Part shown: one piece after another, positions 33,475 to 42,497 of the stretch
Position numbering within the stretch: the first letter of the stretch is position 1
Layout: every line of letters begins with the position of its first letter
Assembly: GCA_014237465.1 (NCBI GenBank)
Contig: JABZFM010000017.1
Location: 1-64,000 of the forward strand
DNA from: Desulfobacteraceae bacterium
GTDB taxonomy: Bacteria > Desulfobacterota > Desulfobacteria > Desulfobacterales > Desulfosalsimonadaceae
Reading direction: 5' to 3'
Length of the DNA: 64,000 nucleotides
Notes under the pieces: generated by a model
The model's database searches: none
Told to the model about the DNA's origin: nothing
The model's input: only the letters and a program-made list of their open reading frames with translations
Made by a program: the position numbers and the translations under genes

Positions 33475-33849
33475 GAATTGTTACCTTTCCAAATAGAACT
33501 CAATTTATCATAAAAAAATTTTTATTATCAAGCATAATCGATCAGTGTTTGTTTAATTATTTAAAACGGAATATGGTAAATTTTTTGAGTTTAGCTGCCT
33601 TGAGCTGTGCATCATTGTAAAATTCAGAAAAAGCCCAAATTTTTTTAGCTTTGAAACATGGGGTTTTTATAGTGTAATAATTTGATCTTAGCGTATTTCC
33701 AATTCAAAAGATCCTTGACACTGATAGTGAATATATTTAACAAATGCCGTTTATTCGAGCTTTTAATCATACCCATAAGATAATGAGTATGATTAAACCG
33801 GGTGGAATATTTTAATCCTTGACGTGGCACTATATTAGGAGAATTTAAA
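33475..33849. other. Divergent intergenic region upstream of the DUF2760/Hsp70 operon
   Basis: About 375 nt of AT-rich DNA with no supported gene. Its one clear structure is the inverted repeat at 33762-33797. TTGACG at 33819 resembles a -35 box, but no -10 fits before the ATG. The DUF2760 gene has AGGAG about 9 nt before its ATG. Confidence 0.5.
33762..33797 (+). promoter_or_regulatory. Inverted repeat upstream of the Hsp70 operon (candidate operator)
   Basis: TTTAATCATAC (33762-33772) is perfectly complementary to GTATGATTAAA (33787-33797). An inner CAT/ATG adds three more pairs around a 6-nt loop. It stands 52 nt before the DUF2760 ATG. It is not the CIRCE element (TTAGCACTC-N9-GAGTGCTAA). 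No T-run follows that would make it a terminator. Confidence 0.5.
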
Positions 33850-34653
33850 ATGAATGTCATAAAATCTTTTTCCCGACGGATTTTGTTATGGTCTTTTATT
33901 GTCATGCTGCTGCTGGCCATATTGTTCAATGCCTCAGGTTACTATGGGGCCCGGTTGTTGTTGAACGCCTTGCCGATTCAGGTATTGCAGGATGCTTCCA
34001 TTCATTCTGACGAATTAAAGATCAGCCTGGAAAAAGTTTTGCCTGTAGTCAATATCGTCCAAAAATTTTACATTCCTGTGGTATCAGCTGTTTTTGTAAT
34101 ATTTGCCTTAATATTATGGCTTATTTTAAGGGGATCCATCGCCAGATTCGTTCGAAAATCAGCTCTTGTTGATCAACAGGTTGTTGCGCCAAAGAAAAAA
34201 GGGGGGAAAGATGAATCATCAGCAGATACCCGCGCAGAACCTGTGATTACAAAAAAGGAACTAATGGAAACAAACAAGCGGTTTTATCTGCACTTGCTTT
34301 CCGTTCTGCAAAGGGAAGGGCGTTTAATCGATTTTTTTTCCGAAGACCTGAGCATATATGAGGATGCGCAGATCGGCGCCGCAGTCCGCAGTATTCAGGA
34401 TAACTGCAAAAATTCATTAAAAAAATATTTAAACCCAAAGGCGGTTATTGATAAGAATGAAGGTGACCCCATCTCTGTTTCTGTGGACTTTGATCCGAAT
34501 ACCATCACGCTGACGGGGAATGTGACCGGAGAACCGCCATTTCAGGGAATGCTGCGACATAAGGGGTGGCGTGCTTCCCGTCTTGAACTGCCGACATTAT
34601 CCACAGTAAAAGATCCGAGTATAATTGCCCCGGCCGAAGTTGAAATTATGTAA
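33850..34653 (+). CDS. DUF2760 membrane protein
   Basis: A 267-residue protein with two transmembrane helices (about residues 13-35 and 74-96), then a charged linker (about 115-135, KKKGGKDESSADTRAEP) and a soluble C-terminal domain (about 140-267). The domain is recognisable as DUF2760 by 'FYLHLLSVLQREGRLIDFFSEDLSIYEDAQIGAAVRSIQ' and the ending FQGMLRHKGWRASRLELPTL. This domain nearly always sits beside atypical Hsp70 genes in proteobacteria, as it does here (122 nt upstream). It may anchor the Hsp70 pair at the inner membrane; that is inference from context. No function is known for the family. Confidence 0.85.
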   Translation: MNVIKSFSRRILLWSFIVMLLLAILFNASGYYGARLLLNALPIQVLQDASIHSDELKISLEKVLPVVNIVQKFYIPVVSAVFVIFALILWLILRGSIARFVRKSALVDQQVVAPKKKGGKDESSADTRAEPVITKKELMETNKRFYLHLLSVLQREGRLIDFFSEDLSIYEDAQIGAAVRSIQDNCKNSLKKYLNPKAVIDKNEGDPISVSVDFDPNTITLTGNVTGEPPFQGMLRHKGWRASRLELPTLSTVKDPSIIAPAEVEIM

Positions 34654-34775
34654 TTTAAATTTTGTTCGGGTTGATTCTTTCTTATGATCTTTTATCGGGA
34701 CAGCCAAATTTTTCTGACCTGACACGCAGGGCCGGGTTTTCTAAATTGAAATAAAAAAATTTCAGGAGTAATAGG

Positions 34776-36614
34776 GTGTTGAATCCAGAGTTTATTATCG
34801 GTATTGATTTGGGAACTACTAACAGTATTGTTGCATTTACTGAAGCGGAAATATCTGATGAGCAGAAACATGACGACCGGATACCTGAAATTACGGTTCT
34901 TGATATCCCACAAATTATCAGTGACGGCGTGGTTGATAATCGAAGTATTTTCCCGTCGTTTATTTATTTGCCGGGGAGCCATGAAATTTCAGACAGCAGT
35001 ATGTCGCTTCCATGGAATCATGAAAATAAAACTATCGTCGGTGAATTTGCTAGAGAAAGAGGAGCTGAAGTTCCCCAGCGGCTTATTTCTTCCAGTAAAT
35101 CATGGCTTTGTAATGTAATGATAGACAGGAATAAACCGGTTCTACCATGGAACAGCCCGGATGACATATCCAAAATGTCGCCGGTTGAATCGTCTTCGAT
35201 GATTTTACAGCACATCCGTGATGTGTGGAATCATCTCATGGCTTCAGAGGATGATCGGCGAAAAATTGAAAATCAGGAAATTTTTTTAACGGTTCCCGCC
35301 TCTTTTGACGCAGTTGCCAGGGAACTGACACTCAAGGCCGCCCGTCTTGCAGGACTCTCCAATGTGACATTGCTCGAAGAACCCCAGGCGGCTTTTTATT
35401 CATGGATTGAAGCATCAAAGGATCAATGGCGAAAAAAAGTAAAAAAAGGTGACCGGGTTCTTGTTTGTGATGTGGGCGGTGGAACCAGTGACTTCAGCCT
35501 GATTCATGTGACAGAGGATAACGGTGATCTGGTACTGGAAAGAGTTGCCGTTGGTGATCATTTACTGGTCGGCGGAGATAACATGGACTTGGCGCTGGCA
35601 TATTCGATTGCAAAAAAAATGGCGGATTCCGGTACACGTCTGGATTCCTGGCAGATGCGCGGGCTGGTTCACAGCTGTCGTAAAGCCAAGGAAAAAATTC
35701 TGTCGGATAGTGAAACAGAGGAACATCCGGTAACCATTTTGGGAAGAGGGTCCAGCCTGATCGGTGGTACCATCAAATCATTCATATCCAAAGATGAAAT
35801 TGAAAATTCAATTATTAATGGATTCTTCCCTGCCTGTGAAATCACATCAATACCGATGAAAACGCAGAAGATCGGTCTTGCCGAGGCTGGTCTGTCTTAC
35901 GAATCCGACCCGGCAGTTTCCCGCCATCTGGCGAATTTTTTAAATCACCAGAAGAACGACACTGGTGATTCAATTGCATTGCCTACTGCTGTTTTTTTTA
36001 ATGGCGGAGTGATGAAGTCCGATAAAGTGCGTGAACATATCATCCGCATGATTGATTCCTGGGGCACAAAAGATGGATCGGATTCAATTAGGGAAATCCA
36101 TTCAGATGACTTTGATCTTGCCGTTGCGCGCGGCGCTGCTTATTACGGCCTGGCCCGCCGCGGCAGAGGCGTTCGTATTCGCGGCGGCCTGGGAAGGTCT
36201 TATTATATAGGCATTGCGGCATCTATGCCGGCCGTCCCGGGTATGCCGGTTCCGGTAAAAGCACTGTGTGTGGCGTCATTCGGCATGGAAGAAGGGACGG
36301 ATATTAACCTCAAAAACCAGGAGTTTGTGCTGGCGGTGGGTGAACCGGTGAGATTTGAGCTACTATGCTCTTCCACCCGCAAGAAAGACGCGACCGGTGA
36401 AATAGTTGAAGACTGGCAGGATGAAATTGAAGAAATCACTTCTATTGAGACAACCCTTGACGGAGAATACGGTCAGTTTGTGCGTGTCACCATAGAAATC
36501 AAAGTGACGGAAATCGGAACGCTGGAGCTATGGTGCGTGTCTGTCGAAGATGAACAATCTGGCGAAGATGAACAAAAGTGGAAACTTGAATTTAATGTTC
36601 GAGAGCAGGATTAA
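34776..36614 (+). CDS. Hsp70-family chaperone, short atypical form
   Basis: A 612-residue Hsp70-like ATPase. The nucleotide-binding motifs are FIIGIDLGTTNS (phosphate 1), LLEEPQAAFYSW (connect region), VLVCDVGGGTSDFSL (phosphate 2) and AVFFNGGVMKSDKV plus DLAVARGAAYYGL (adenosine). A beta-rich C-terminal domain of about 130 residues replaces the normal DnaK substrate-binding domain and lid. No DnaJ, GrpE or EEVD-like tail is present. It starts with GTG at 34776 behind AGGAGTAATAGG; a TTG directly after it is possible. Its 3' end overlaps the start of the second Hsp70 gene. The Hsp70 assignment is firm; the client is unknown. Confidence 0.9.
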   Translation: MLNPEFIIGIDLGTTNSIVAFTEAEISDEQKHDDRIPEITVLDIPQIISDGVVDNRSIFPSFIYLPGSHEISDSSMSLPWNHENKTIVGEFARERGAEVPQRLISSSKSWLCNVMIDRNKPVLPWNSPDDISKMSPVESSSMILQHIRDVWNHLMASEDDRRKIENQEIFLTVPASFDAVARELTLKAARLAGLSNVTLLEEPQAAFYSWIEASKDQWRKKVKKGDRVLVCDVGGGTSDFSLIHVTEDNGDLVLERVAVGDHLLVGGDNMDLALAYSIAKKMADSGTRLDSWQMRGLVHSCRKAKEKILSDSETEEHPVTILGRGSSLIGGTIKSFISKDEIENSIINGFFPACEITSIPMKTQKIGLAEAGLSYESDPAVSRHLANFLNHQKNDTGDSIALPTAVFFNGGVMKSDKVREHIIRMIDSWGTKDGSDSIREIHSDDFDLAVARGAAYYGLARRGRGVRIRGGLGRSYYIGIAASMPAVPGMPVPVKALCVASFGMEEGTDINLKNQEFVLAVGEPVRFELLCSSTRKKDATGEIVEDWQDEIEEITSIETTLDGEYGQFVRVTIEIKVTEIGTLELWCVSVEDEQSGEDEQKWKLEFNVREQD

Positions 36615-39387
36615 CTTGGATCTTGAAAACAAAAAAAATATTATTGGTATTGACCTCGGAACAACCAACTCCGCGGTATCCTATGTTGATTTAACGAATG
36701 ACGCTTTAAAAAACAGAGGGATTAAACTTTTTAAAGTGCCTCAACTGACCGGTGCCGGTGAAATATCGCCATTGCCGGTACTTCCGTCTTTTTGTTACAT
36801 TCCCGGTAAATATGATATTACCGAGGATTCGATCCGGCTTCCCTGGGTTAGTGATGAGATTAATTTTGTCGGGAAATTTGCCAGGGACCATGGAGCAAAG
36901 GTCCCATCCCGCCTGGTGTTATCGGCTAAAAGCTGGCTGTGTCACAGTAACGCCGACAGAAGAGCGAAAATATTGCCCTGGGGTTCCGGGGAAGATGTGT
37001 ATAAGATATCACCGGTACAGGCAACCGCTTCCTACCTGAAACATATCCGGATGTCGTGGAACAGCACTAAAGGCGATGATGATGATTTTTATCTTGAAAA
37101 CCAGATGATCATTATCACCGTTCCCGCATCCTTTGATGAGGTGGCCCGAGACTTAACCATCGAAGCATCAAAACTGGCGGGCTTGAGAAATGTTACCTTG
37201 CTGGAAGAGCCGTTGGCCGCATTTTACAGTTGGTTGATCAGGCACGAACAGAACTGGCAGGATTTTATCAAACCCGGAGAACTGGTCCTGGTTTGTGACG
37301 TCGGCGGCGGCACCAGTGATTTTACGTTAATTACGCTGCGTGAGACAGAAGGGACGCCAAGGTTCGAAAGGATTGCCGTTGGGGATCATTTAATTTTAGG
37401 TGGCGATAATATTGATCTTGCCCTGGCAAGATATGTTGAAAAACAGTTTAAGCAATCCAATCAATTGAGTTCTGATCGCTGGAAAACCCTTTGTCATCTT
37501 TGCCGGCAGGCCAAGGAAAATATATTAAATGAAGGCAAGGAATCTGAAACCATTACCATGATGGGCGAAGGGAGCAGTCTGATCGGCGGAACCCTGACGG
37601 CACGACTGAAACGATCAAAATTAGAAGAAATTGTTCTAGATGGTTTTTTTCCTGTTATCGAAAATCATGATCCAATGGCGAAAAAAATCCAAAAAGGAAT
37701 TTCCGAGTTCGGACTGCCTTATGAAACCGAGCCGGCAATTACGCGTCATATCGGTATATTTTTAGAAAAACACAAAGCTGATGTAAAAAAAATTCTGGAT
37801 AAAAAACCGTTTCCGGATTTAATTCTGTTTAACGGCGGATCATTAAAATCCCAATTGATTCAAAAAAGAATTCAGGATTCCGTCCAGCGCTGGTTTGACG
37901 AAGCCGGTTCCCGTCGTCCGTCCATTCTTGAAAATTCGGTGCCGGATCTTGCGGTTGCGCTCGGTGCCGCCTATTACGGGTTGGTTAAAACCGGTAAAGG
38001 CGTCCGTGTCGGCAGCGGCAGTGCCCGTTCATATTATCTGGGTTTTGAAAGAAAAAATGGAACCGCACAAGTTAAAAAATCAGCTGTCTGTCTGGTTGAG
38101 AGAGGGCTTGACGAAGGGTCTCAGATCAGTTTACCGGATAAAAAATTCCAGGTTCTGGCCAATCAGCCGGTGAGTTTTGATTTATACAGTTCCACCTATC
38201 GTTCCGGTGACCGGAGCGGTGATGAGATTTTAATTGATGATACGTTAACCCCTTTGCCGCCTTTACAAACGGTAATTCAGTTCGGCCAGAAAGGCATTAA
38301 AAAGGAAATTCCCATACAGGTTGAAGCTGAGTTCAGCGAGATGGGGGTTCTGTTTTTATGGTGCCGTTCCCTATCCACCTCCCATCGATGGAGACTGCAG
38401 TTCCAGTTAAGAGATACTGCCGGGAAACCAGAAGTCCAGGATTATGAAGTTTTTGATTCCGCAATCATAGATTCCGCGGTATCTGATATCCGATTGTCAT
38501 TTTCACCGAACTTCGAGTCCGCTACATTGATTCAATTAATGAAAACAATTTCCAAAACTGTTGGCCGGGCTAAAGAAAAATGGCCTCTTGCATTGATCCG
38601 AAGACTGGGGGATGAACTTCTTGACGGCATCGATGCCAGGAAGTTTTCAGCCGAACATGAAATCAGATGGCTGAATTTAGCCGGGTATTGCCTGCGTCCC
38701 GGGTTCGGTGATGGAATGGATGACCAGCGGATTCAAGCATTATGGAAGATTTATACGCAGGGGATTCATTATAAAAAAAATTTGCAGGTCAATAATGAGT
38801 GGTGGATCCTGTGGCGTCGGGTGGCCGCTGGATTGACACCCGGGAAACAGCGCCAATTTATTCAGGATCTGAGAGCTCTTTTAATGCCGAAAAAAGGAAC
38901 CAAAGTCAGAATTTCTAATCAGGAACGGATTGAAATCTGGATGGCGGTTGCCAACATGGAAAGACTGACCGTAAAAGATAAAATCGAATACGGCCGACTT
39001 CTTCTTTCCGAACTGCATCCCAAAAAGAGCCGACCGCCGCTTTTATGGGCAATATCCAGAATCGGTGCACGGGAATTGCTTTACGGTCCCATTGACCGGG
39101 TTGTCCCGCCAAAAGAAGTTGAATCATGGATCACGCATATACTGGAAAAAGAGTGGACAAATCCCAAACCCGTTGGCGCGGCACTTGCCCAGATGGCAAG
39201 AAAAACCGGCGACCGCATGCGTGATTCGGATCCGATGATTATGGATCAGGTGATCCAATGGCTGCGGAAAGAGGATTTAAAAACAGAAATCAATTTTTTA
39301 ACATCTGTAAAACCCATGGAAACTGTGGAAGAAAGTACCATCTTTGGCGAATCCCTGCCTTCCGGGATCGTATTGCATGAAACTTGA
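36595..39387 (+). CDS. Hsp70-family chaperone with DUF3731-type C-terminal extension
   Basis: A 930-residue Hsp70 paralogue. The ATPase domain has NIIGIDLGTTNSAVSYV, LLEEPLAAFYSWL, LVLVCDVGGGTSDFTL and ILFNGGSLKS. After a beta-rich middle domain it carries an extra C-terminal region of about 320 residues (from about residue 610), helical and rich in Trp and Arg, which matches the DUF3731 class. Several starts are possible: the ATG at 36595 is used here, giving a 20-nt overlap with the previous gene. The TTG at 36616, 5 nt after AGGA and just past the upstream stop, is a good alternative. It and the 612-residue paralogue are clearly related through the whole first 570 residues, so they probably form a functional pair. 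Confidence 0.88.
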   Translation: MFESRINLDLENKKNIIGIDLGTTNSAVSYVDLTNDALKNRGIKLFKVPQLTGAGEISPLPVLPSFCYIPGKYDITEDSIRLPWVSDEINFVGKFARDHGAKVPSRLVLSAKSWLCHSNADRRAKILPWGSGEDVYKISPVQATASYLKHIRMSWNSTKGDDDDFYLENQMIIITVPASFDEVARDLTIEASKLAGLRNVTLLEEPLAAFYSWLIRHEQNWQDFIKPGELVLVCDVGGGTSDFTLITLRETEGTPRFERIAVGDHLILGGDNIDLALARYVEKQFKQSNQLSSDRWKTLCHLCRQAKENILNEGKESETITMMGEGSSLIGGTLTARLKRSKLEEIVLDGFFPVIENHDPMAKKIQKGISEFGLPYETEPAITRHIGIFLEKHKADVKKILDKKPFPDLILFNGGSLKSQLIQKRIQDSVQRWFDEAGSRRPSILENSVPDLAVALGAAYYGLVKTGKGVRVGSGSARSYYLGFERKNGTAQVKKSAVCLVERGLDEGSQISLPDKKFQVLANQPVSFDLYSSTYRSGDRSGDEILIDDTLTPLPPLQTVIQFGQKGIKKEIPIQVEAEFSEMGVLFLWCRSLSTSHRWRLQFQLRDTAGKPEVQDYEVFDSAIIDSAVSDIRLSFSPNFESATLIQLMKTISKTVGRAKEKWPLALIRRLGDELLDGIDARKFSAEHEIRWLNLAGYCLRPGFGDGMDDQRIQALWKIYTQGIHYKKNLQVNNEWWILWRRVAAGLTPGKQRQFIQDLRALLMPKKGTKVRISNQERIEIWMAVANMERLTVKDKIEYGRLLLSELHPKKSRPPLLWAISRIGARELLYGPIDRVVPPKEVESWITHILEKEWTNPKPVGAALAQMARKTGDRMRDSDPMIMDQVIQWLRKEDLKTEINFLTSVKPMETVEESTIFGESLPSGIVLHET

Positions 39388-39639
39388 TGGCTTTGTATTA
39401 AACTATTCCTTTTCCATTCCCACCTCTTGTTATAATAAAATGAATAGTATAAAATTAATAAAATTTGCAAAAAATGCGGATAGAAATGCTTTCCAGAGCC
39501 TTTCTTTGTGTATATAAATAACTATAAAACCGTGTCTTCTCTTATTGCCATGGTATTAATTGAGCTGAGTTATCGTTATTATTGCCAATATAATTGTTTT
39601 TAATTATCATAACCGAATTATGTTGAGGGGAATAGAAAA

Positions 39640-39861
39640 TTGTCTACCACTAATGATATGATTTCCATAAATGTTACCATCGATATTGCTGCTTCAACGC
39701 TTCAAATGATTGTTGAAAATGTCAAAAAAATTTCAGGGGCAGATGAAAAAGGAATATATCGAGTTGATACGGCTGAAAAAGTCAATGAAATGGTTTCCTC
39801 CTTTCTGAAAAAATATGCTTTTAATGAATACGTGAACAATATCGACAACTACAAACGTTAA
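39640..39861 (+). CDS. Small hypothetical protein
   Basis: A 73-residue protein starting at TTG, behind GAGGGGAATAGAAAA. There is no signal peptide or membrane segment. It looks mostly helical, with a polar middle (ENVKKISGADEKGIYRVDTAEKVNEMVSSFLKKYAF). No family is recognised. It lies 33 nt before the GDPD gene and could be co-transcribed with it. Support is moderate: it has a good ribosome site, uses a non-ATG start and is short. Confidence 0.5.
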   Translation: MSTTNDMISINVTIDIAASTLQMIVENVKKISGADEKGIYRVDTAEKVNEMVSSFLKKYAFNEYVNNIDNYKR

Positions 39862-39894
39862 AACTGATTTTTCCTGATTGACGGGGTATTTATT

Positions 39895-40659
39895 TTGACT
39901 CCTTTAATTATAGCACATCGCGGGGCAATGACAGAGGCTCCGGAAAACACACAAGCCGCCTTTGACAAAGCAATATCTTATTCTGTTGACGGGATTGAGT
40001 TCGATGTTCAGATAAGCAGTGACGGCTGCCCGGTTATTTTTCATGATCCATCACTGGCAAAAATAAACGGAAGTTTGAAATCAATTCCAGACCACACATT
40101 TCACGAGCTATCCGGTTATGACTGGGGCAAATGGTTTTCCGAAAAATTTAGAAATGAAAAAATTCTTACTCTTGAGCAGGTATTAAACACTTACGGGTAT
40201 AGAACCAGCTTGTTGATAGAAATTAAACCTTCTCCCAAAAAAAAGACCGATTCTTTATATTTTAAACTTGCCGGTTTGGTTGTTGAATCAGTCAGAAACT
40301 TGATACCCCATGATTTAATCCCGAATATGTATATACTTTCTTTTGACCCGGAAATCATTAAATCAGCATATATTAATGATCCGGATTTAAATTATGTCCT
40401 GGATTTAAATGCCCCACAGATTAATCAGAATCGCCTGAATATCGACCCGGAAATACTTTGTGGATATTGTATAGAGTATTCACTATTAAACAGACAATTT
40501 GTTGAGGATGTGCATCATGATGGGAAAAAAATCATGACATATTCCTGTAATTCATTGGAATCAGTAAGCCGGGTTCTTGATTTAAATGTTGATGTAATCA
40601 TGACCGATGACCCGGGAAGCAAATTATGGGAGGAATTTCCGCAGGCATTCAATAAATAA
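39895..40659 (+). CDS. Glycerophosphodiester phosphodiesterase (GDPD, UgpQ-like)
   Basis: Hydrolyses glycerophosphodiesters to glycerol-3-phosphate and an alcohol. The GDPD family signature is complete: LIIAHRGAMTEAPENT (catalytic His and Arg), GIEFDVQISSDGCPVIFHDPSL (metal Glu/Asp and His), LLIEIKPS, and MTYSCNSLESVSRVLDLNVDVIMTDDPG at the end. At 254 residues it is a normal cytoplasmic length; there is no signal peptide. The start is TTG (39895). It probably recycles phospholipid head groups. The upstream 73-residue gene may be part of the same transcript. Confidence 0.9.
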   Translation: MTPLIIAHRGAMTEAPENTQAAFDKAISYSVDGIEFDVQISSDGCPVIFHDPSLAKINGSLKSIPDHTFHELSGYDWGKWFSEKFRNEKILTLEQVLNTYGYRTSLLIEIKPSPKKKTDSLYFKLAGLVVESVRNLIPHDLIPNMYILSFDPEIIKSAYINDPDLNYVLDLNAPQINQNRLNIDPEILCGYCIEYSLLNRQFVEDVHHDGKKIMTYSCNSLESVSRVLDLNVDVIMTDDPGSKLWEEFPQAFNK

Positions 40660-40751
40660 TTTAAATTTTTTTAAAAATACGATAAGTTTAGATATTTATT
40701 ATAATATTATTGATGTAAATTATTACAACCTTGTTAACTGGAGTAGTGTAT

Positions 40752-42467
40752 ATGAAATGTCGATTGTTTTACAGGTTTCTCATTCTGCTGATCCTGTCAC
40801 ATTTTCCCTTTGCTGCGGAAGCAATTGCAGGTTTTTCAGATGTCCCGACAGATGTCACGCTGACATCAACAACAACTACAATTACCGTTTCCTGGAACGG
40901 GGATAGTGATGCCAGAGGATATTATATCTATTATGGAACTTCATCGGATAATCTTGATACTCGTATTAAAGTTGAAGGCTCTTCCACCAATGAATATACG
41001 ATTACCAGTTTAAAACCGGATACAACCTATTTTGTTGCAGTCTCCTCTTATGATTTCGAATACTCGGAAAGTGGCCGCTCAGGAACAGAATCGATTAAAA
41101 CTTTAAGTGATAGTAGTCAACCGGCTACCCCGACCGGCTTCGAGATTACCGATATTAATGATATTACGAACAATTCAGTCTCTCTTAAATGGGACAAGAA
41201 TACTGAATCGGATTTGGATCATTACAATATCTATTACGCCACAACGTCCGGGTCCTATGACACCACTTTGACTGTTTATGATTCTGACTCAGACTCATTT
41301 ACAGTCTCAGGTCTTACAGAATCACTTCGATATTATTTTACAATTTCAGCAGTCGACACTTCCGGGAATGAGTCCGGCAAGGCCGAGGAATTAATCATTG
41401 ATACTCTGATTGATTATTTGTCGCCTTATCGGCCGGCCGCAATATCTGGTGTTCTGACAAACACCACTCAAATCACAGTCACCATTGAAAATGGGAACTC
41501 ACAGATGGCCGATTATACCGGAAATATTTTATATTATGGAGAAGTATCCGGTAATCTGGATAACAGCGTAGATCTCGGTGATAGCTTTTCATATGTTTTA
41601 AATGATTTATCTGTGAATTCCACCTGGTATTTTGCTGCTTCATCCTATGATTACAGCGGGAATGAAAGCGTATTAACGAATGAGATTTCAGTGCTTGTGG
41701 AAGAAACTGTCAGGTTTTTAAATCAGCCTGACGATTTTGACGGCGGATGTTTTATCAGTTCAACTAACGGATCGTCCCACACGTTTTCCGAAATATTTTT
41801 TGTGGTCGCTATGATGACGATTATTTTACTATTTAGTTATCTTCAAAAATACTTAAAATTTTTTTTTATGTCCGGTTTAGTCGTTTTGATGTTTACCGGT
41901 TTTGCAAATGCAGTTTCATCAAATGATACCGACGACCTTGATAAAAATATAATCGGTGTTTCTGTTGGATATTATATCCCTTCAGATTCCGAATTTACTG
42001 ATTTTTACGGTGAAGATATATTTCCGGTTTATGGTTTTTATGAACGATTCTTTTTCCGGCACTTTTCGATGGATGTTGAAACCGGGTTCATGAAAGAAAA
42101 AGGGCATCTCTTGACTGAATCAGGTGAGCAAACAGGTATAAATTGCAAAATAACAATTGTTCCTGTTTCTGCCTCAATTAAATATGATATGAATATTTTA
42201 CCAAACATTGTCGGATATGTCGGCATTGGGCCGGATTACTGGTACTGTCAGGAAGAAACTGAAGATAAAATCCAATACCCTGAAATCGAAGAATGGGTGG
42301 GCGGTTTTCATGGAAAAATCGGTGTACGGTTATACAATACAGATGAAGATTTTAAAGGAACCGGAGCCCTGCTTGAAAGCAGCTATTCTCAGATCGATCG
42401 GTTTGGTGATAACAAAACCGATATTGGCGGATGGGCCTTCAAATTCGGTTTTTTTTATCACTTTTAA
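40752..42467 (+). CDS. Exported FN3-domain protein fused to a beta-barrel
   Basis: A 571-residue protein. The start at 40752 has GGAG at good distance; a TTG 21 nt earlier is less likely. A signal peptide (CRLFYRFLILLILSHFPFAAEA) leads into three fibronectin type III-like domains (about residues 34-120, 125-215 and 225-315) that share the TSYY-type strands (YYIYYGTSSD, YNIYYATTSG, NILYYGEVSG). Next come a CFISST motif at 333-338 and a hydrophobic helix (TFSEIFFVVAMMTIILLFSY), the arrangement of a C-terminal sorting/anchor tail. Instead of ending, the frame continues through a second signal-like segment (MSGLVVLMFTGFANA, Met codon at 41868, no ribosome site) into about 180 residues of outer-membrane barrel pattern ending GFFYHF. 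It reads as two proteins joined by a lost stop. Confidence 0.75.
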   Translation: MKCRLFYRFLILLILSHFPFAAEAIAGFSDVPTDVTLTSTTTTITVSWNGDSDARGYYIYYGTSSDNLDTRIKVEGSSTNEYTITSLKPDTTYFVAVSSYDFEYSESGRSGTESIKTLSDSSQPATPTGFEITDINDITNNSVSLKWDKNTESDLDHYNIYYATTSGSYDTTLTVYDSDSDSFTVSGLTESLRYYFTISAVDTSGNESGKAEELIIDTLIDYLSPYRPAAISGVLTNTTQITVTIENGNSQMADYTGNILYYGEVSGNLDNSVDLGDSFSYVLNDLSVNSTWYFAASSYDYSGNESVLTNEISVLVEETVRFLNQPDDFDGGCFISSTNGSSHTFSEIFFVVAMMTIILLFSYLQKYLKFFFMSGLVVLMFTGFANAVSSNDTDDLDKNIIGVSVGYYIPSDSEFTDFYGEDIFPVYGFYERFFFRHFSMDVETGFMKEKGHLLTESGEQTGINCKITIVPVSASIKYDMNILPNIVGYVGIGPDYWYCQEETEDKIQYPEIEEWVGGFHGKIGVRLYNTDEDFKGTGALLESSYSQIDRFGDNKTDIGGWAFKFGFFYHF

Positions 42468-42497
42468 ATTAATAATGGTTCATGGTATGAGGTGACA

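Noticed and set aside
33762-33797. CIRCE element (HrcA operator)
   Set aside because: Arm sequences and spacer do not match TTAGCACTC-N9-GAGTGCTAA.
41868-42467. Separate beta-barrel gene starting at the internal Met
   Set aside because: No ribosome-binding site (a run of T precedes it) and the frame is continuous with the FN3 part; kept as one fused gene with a note.
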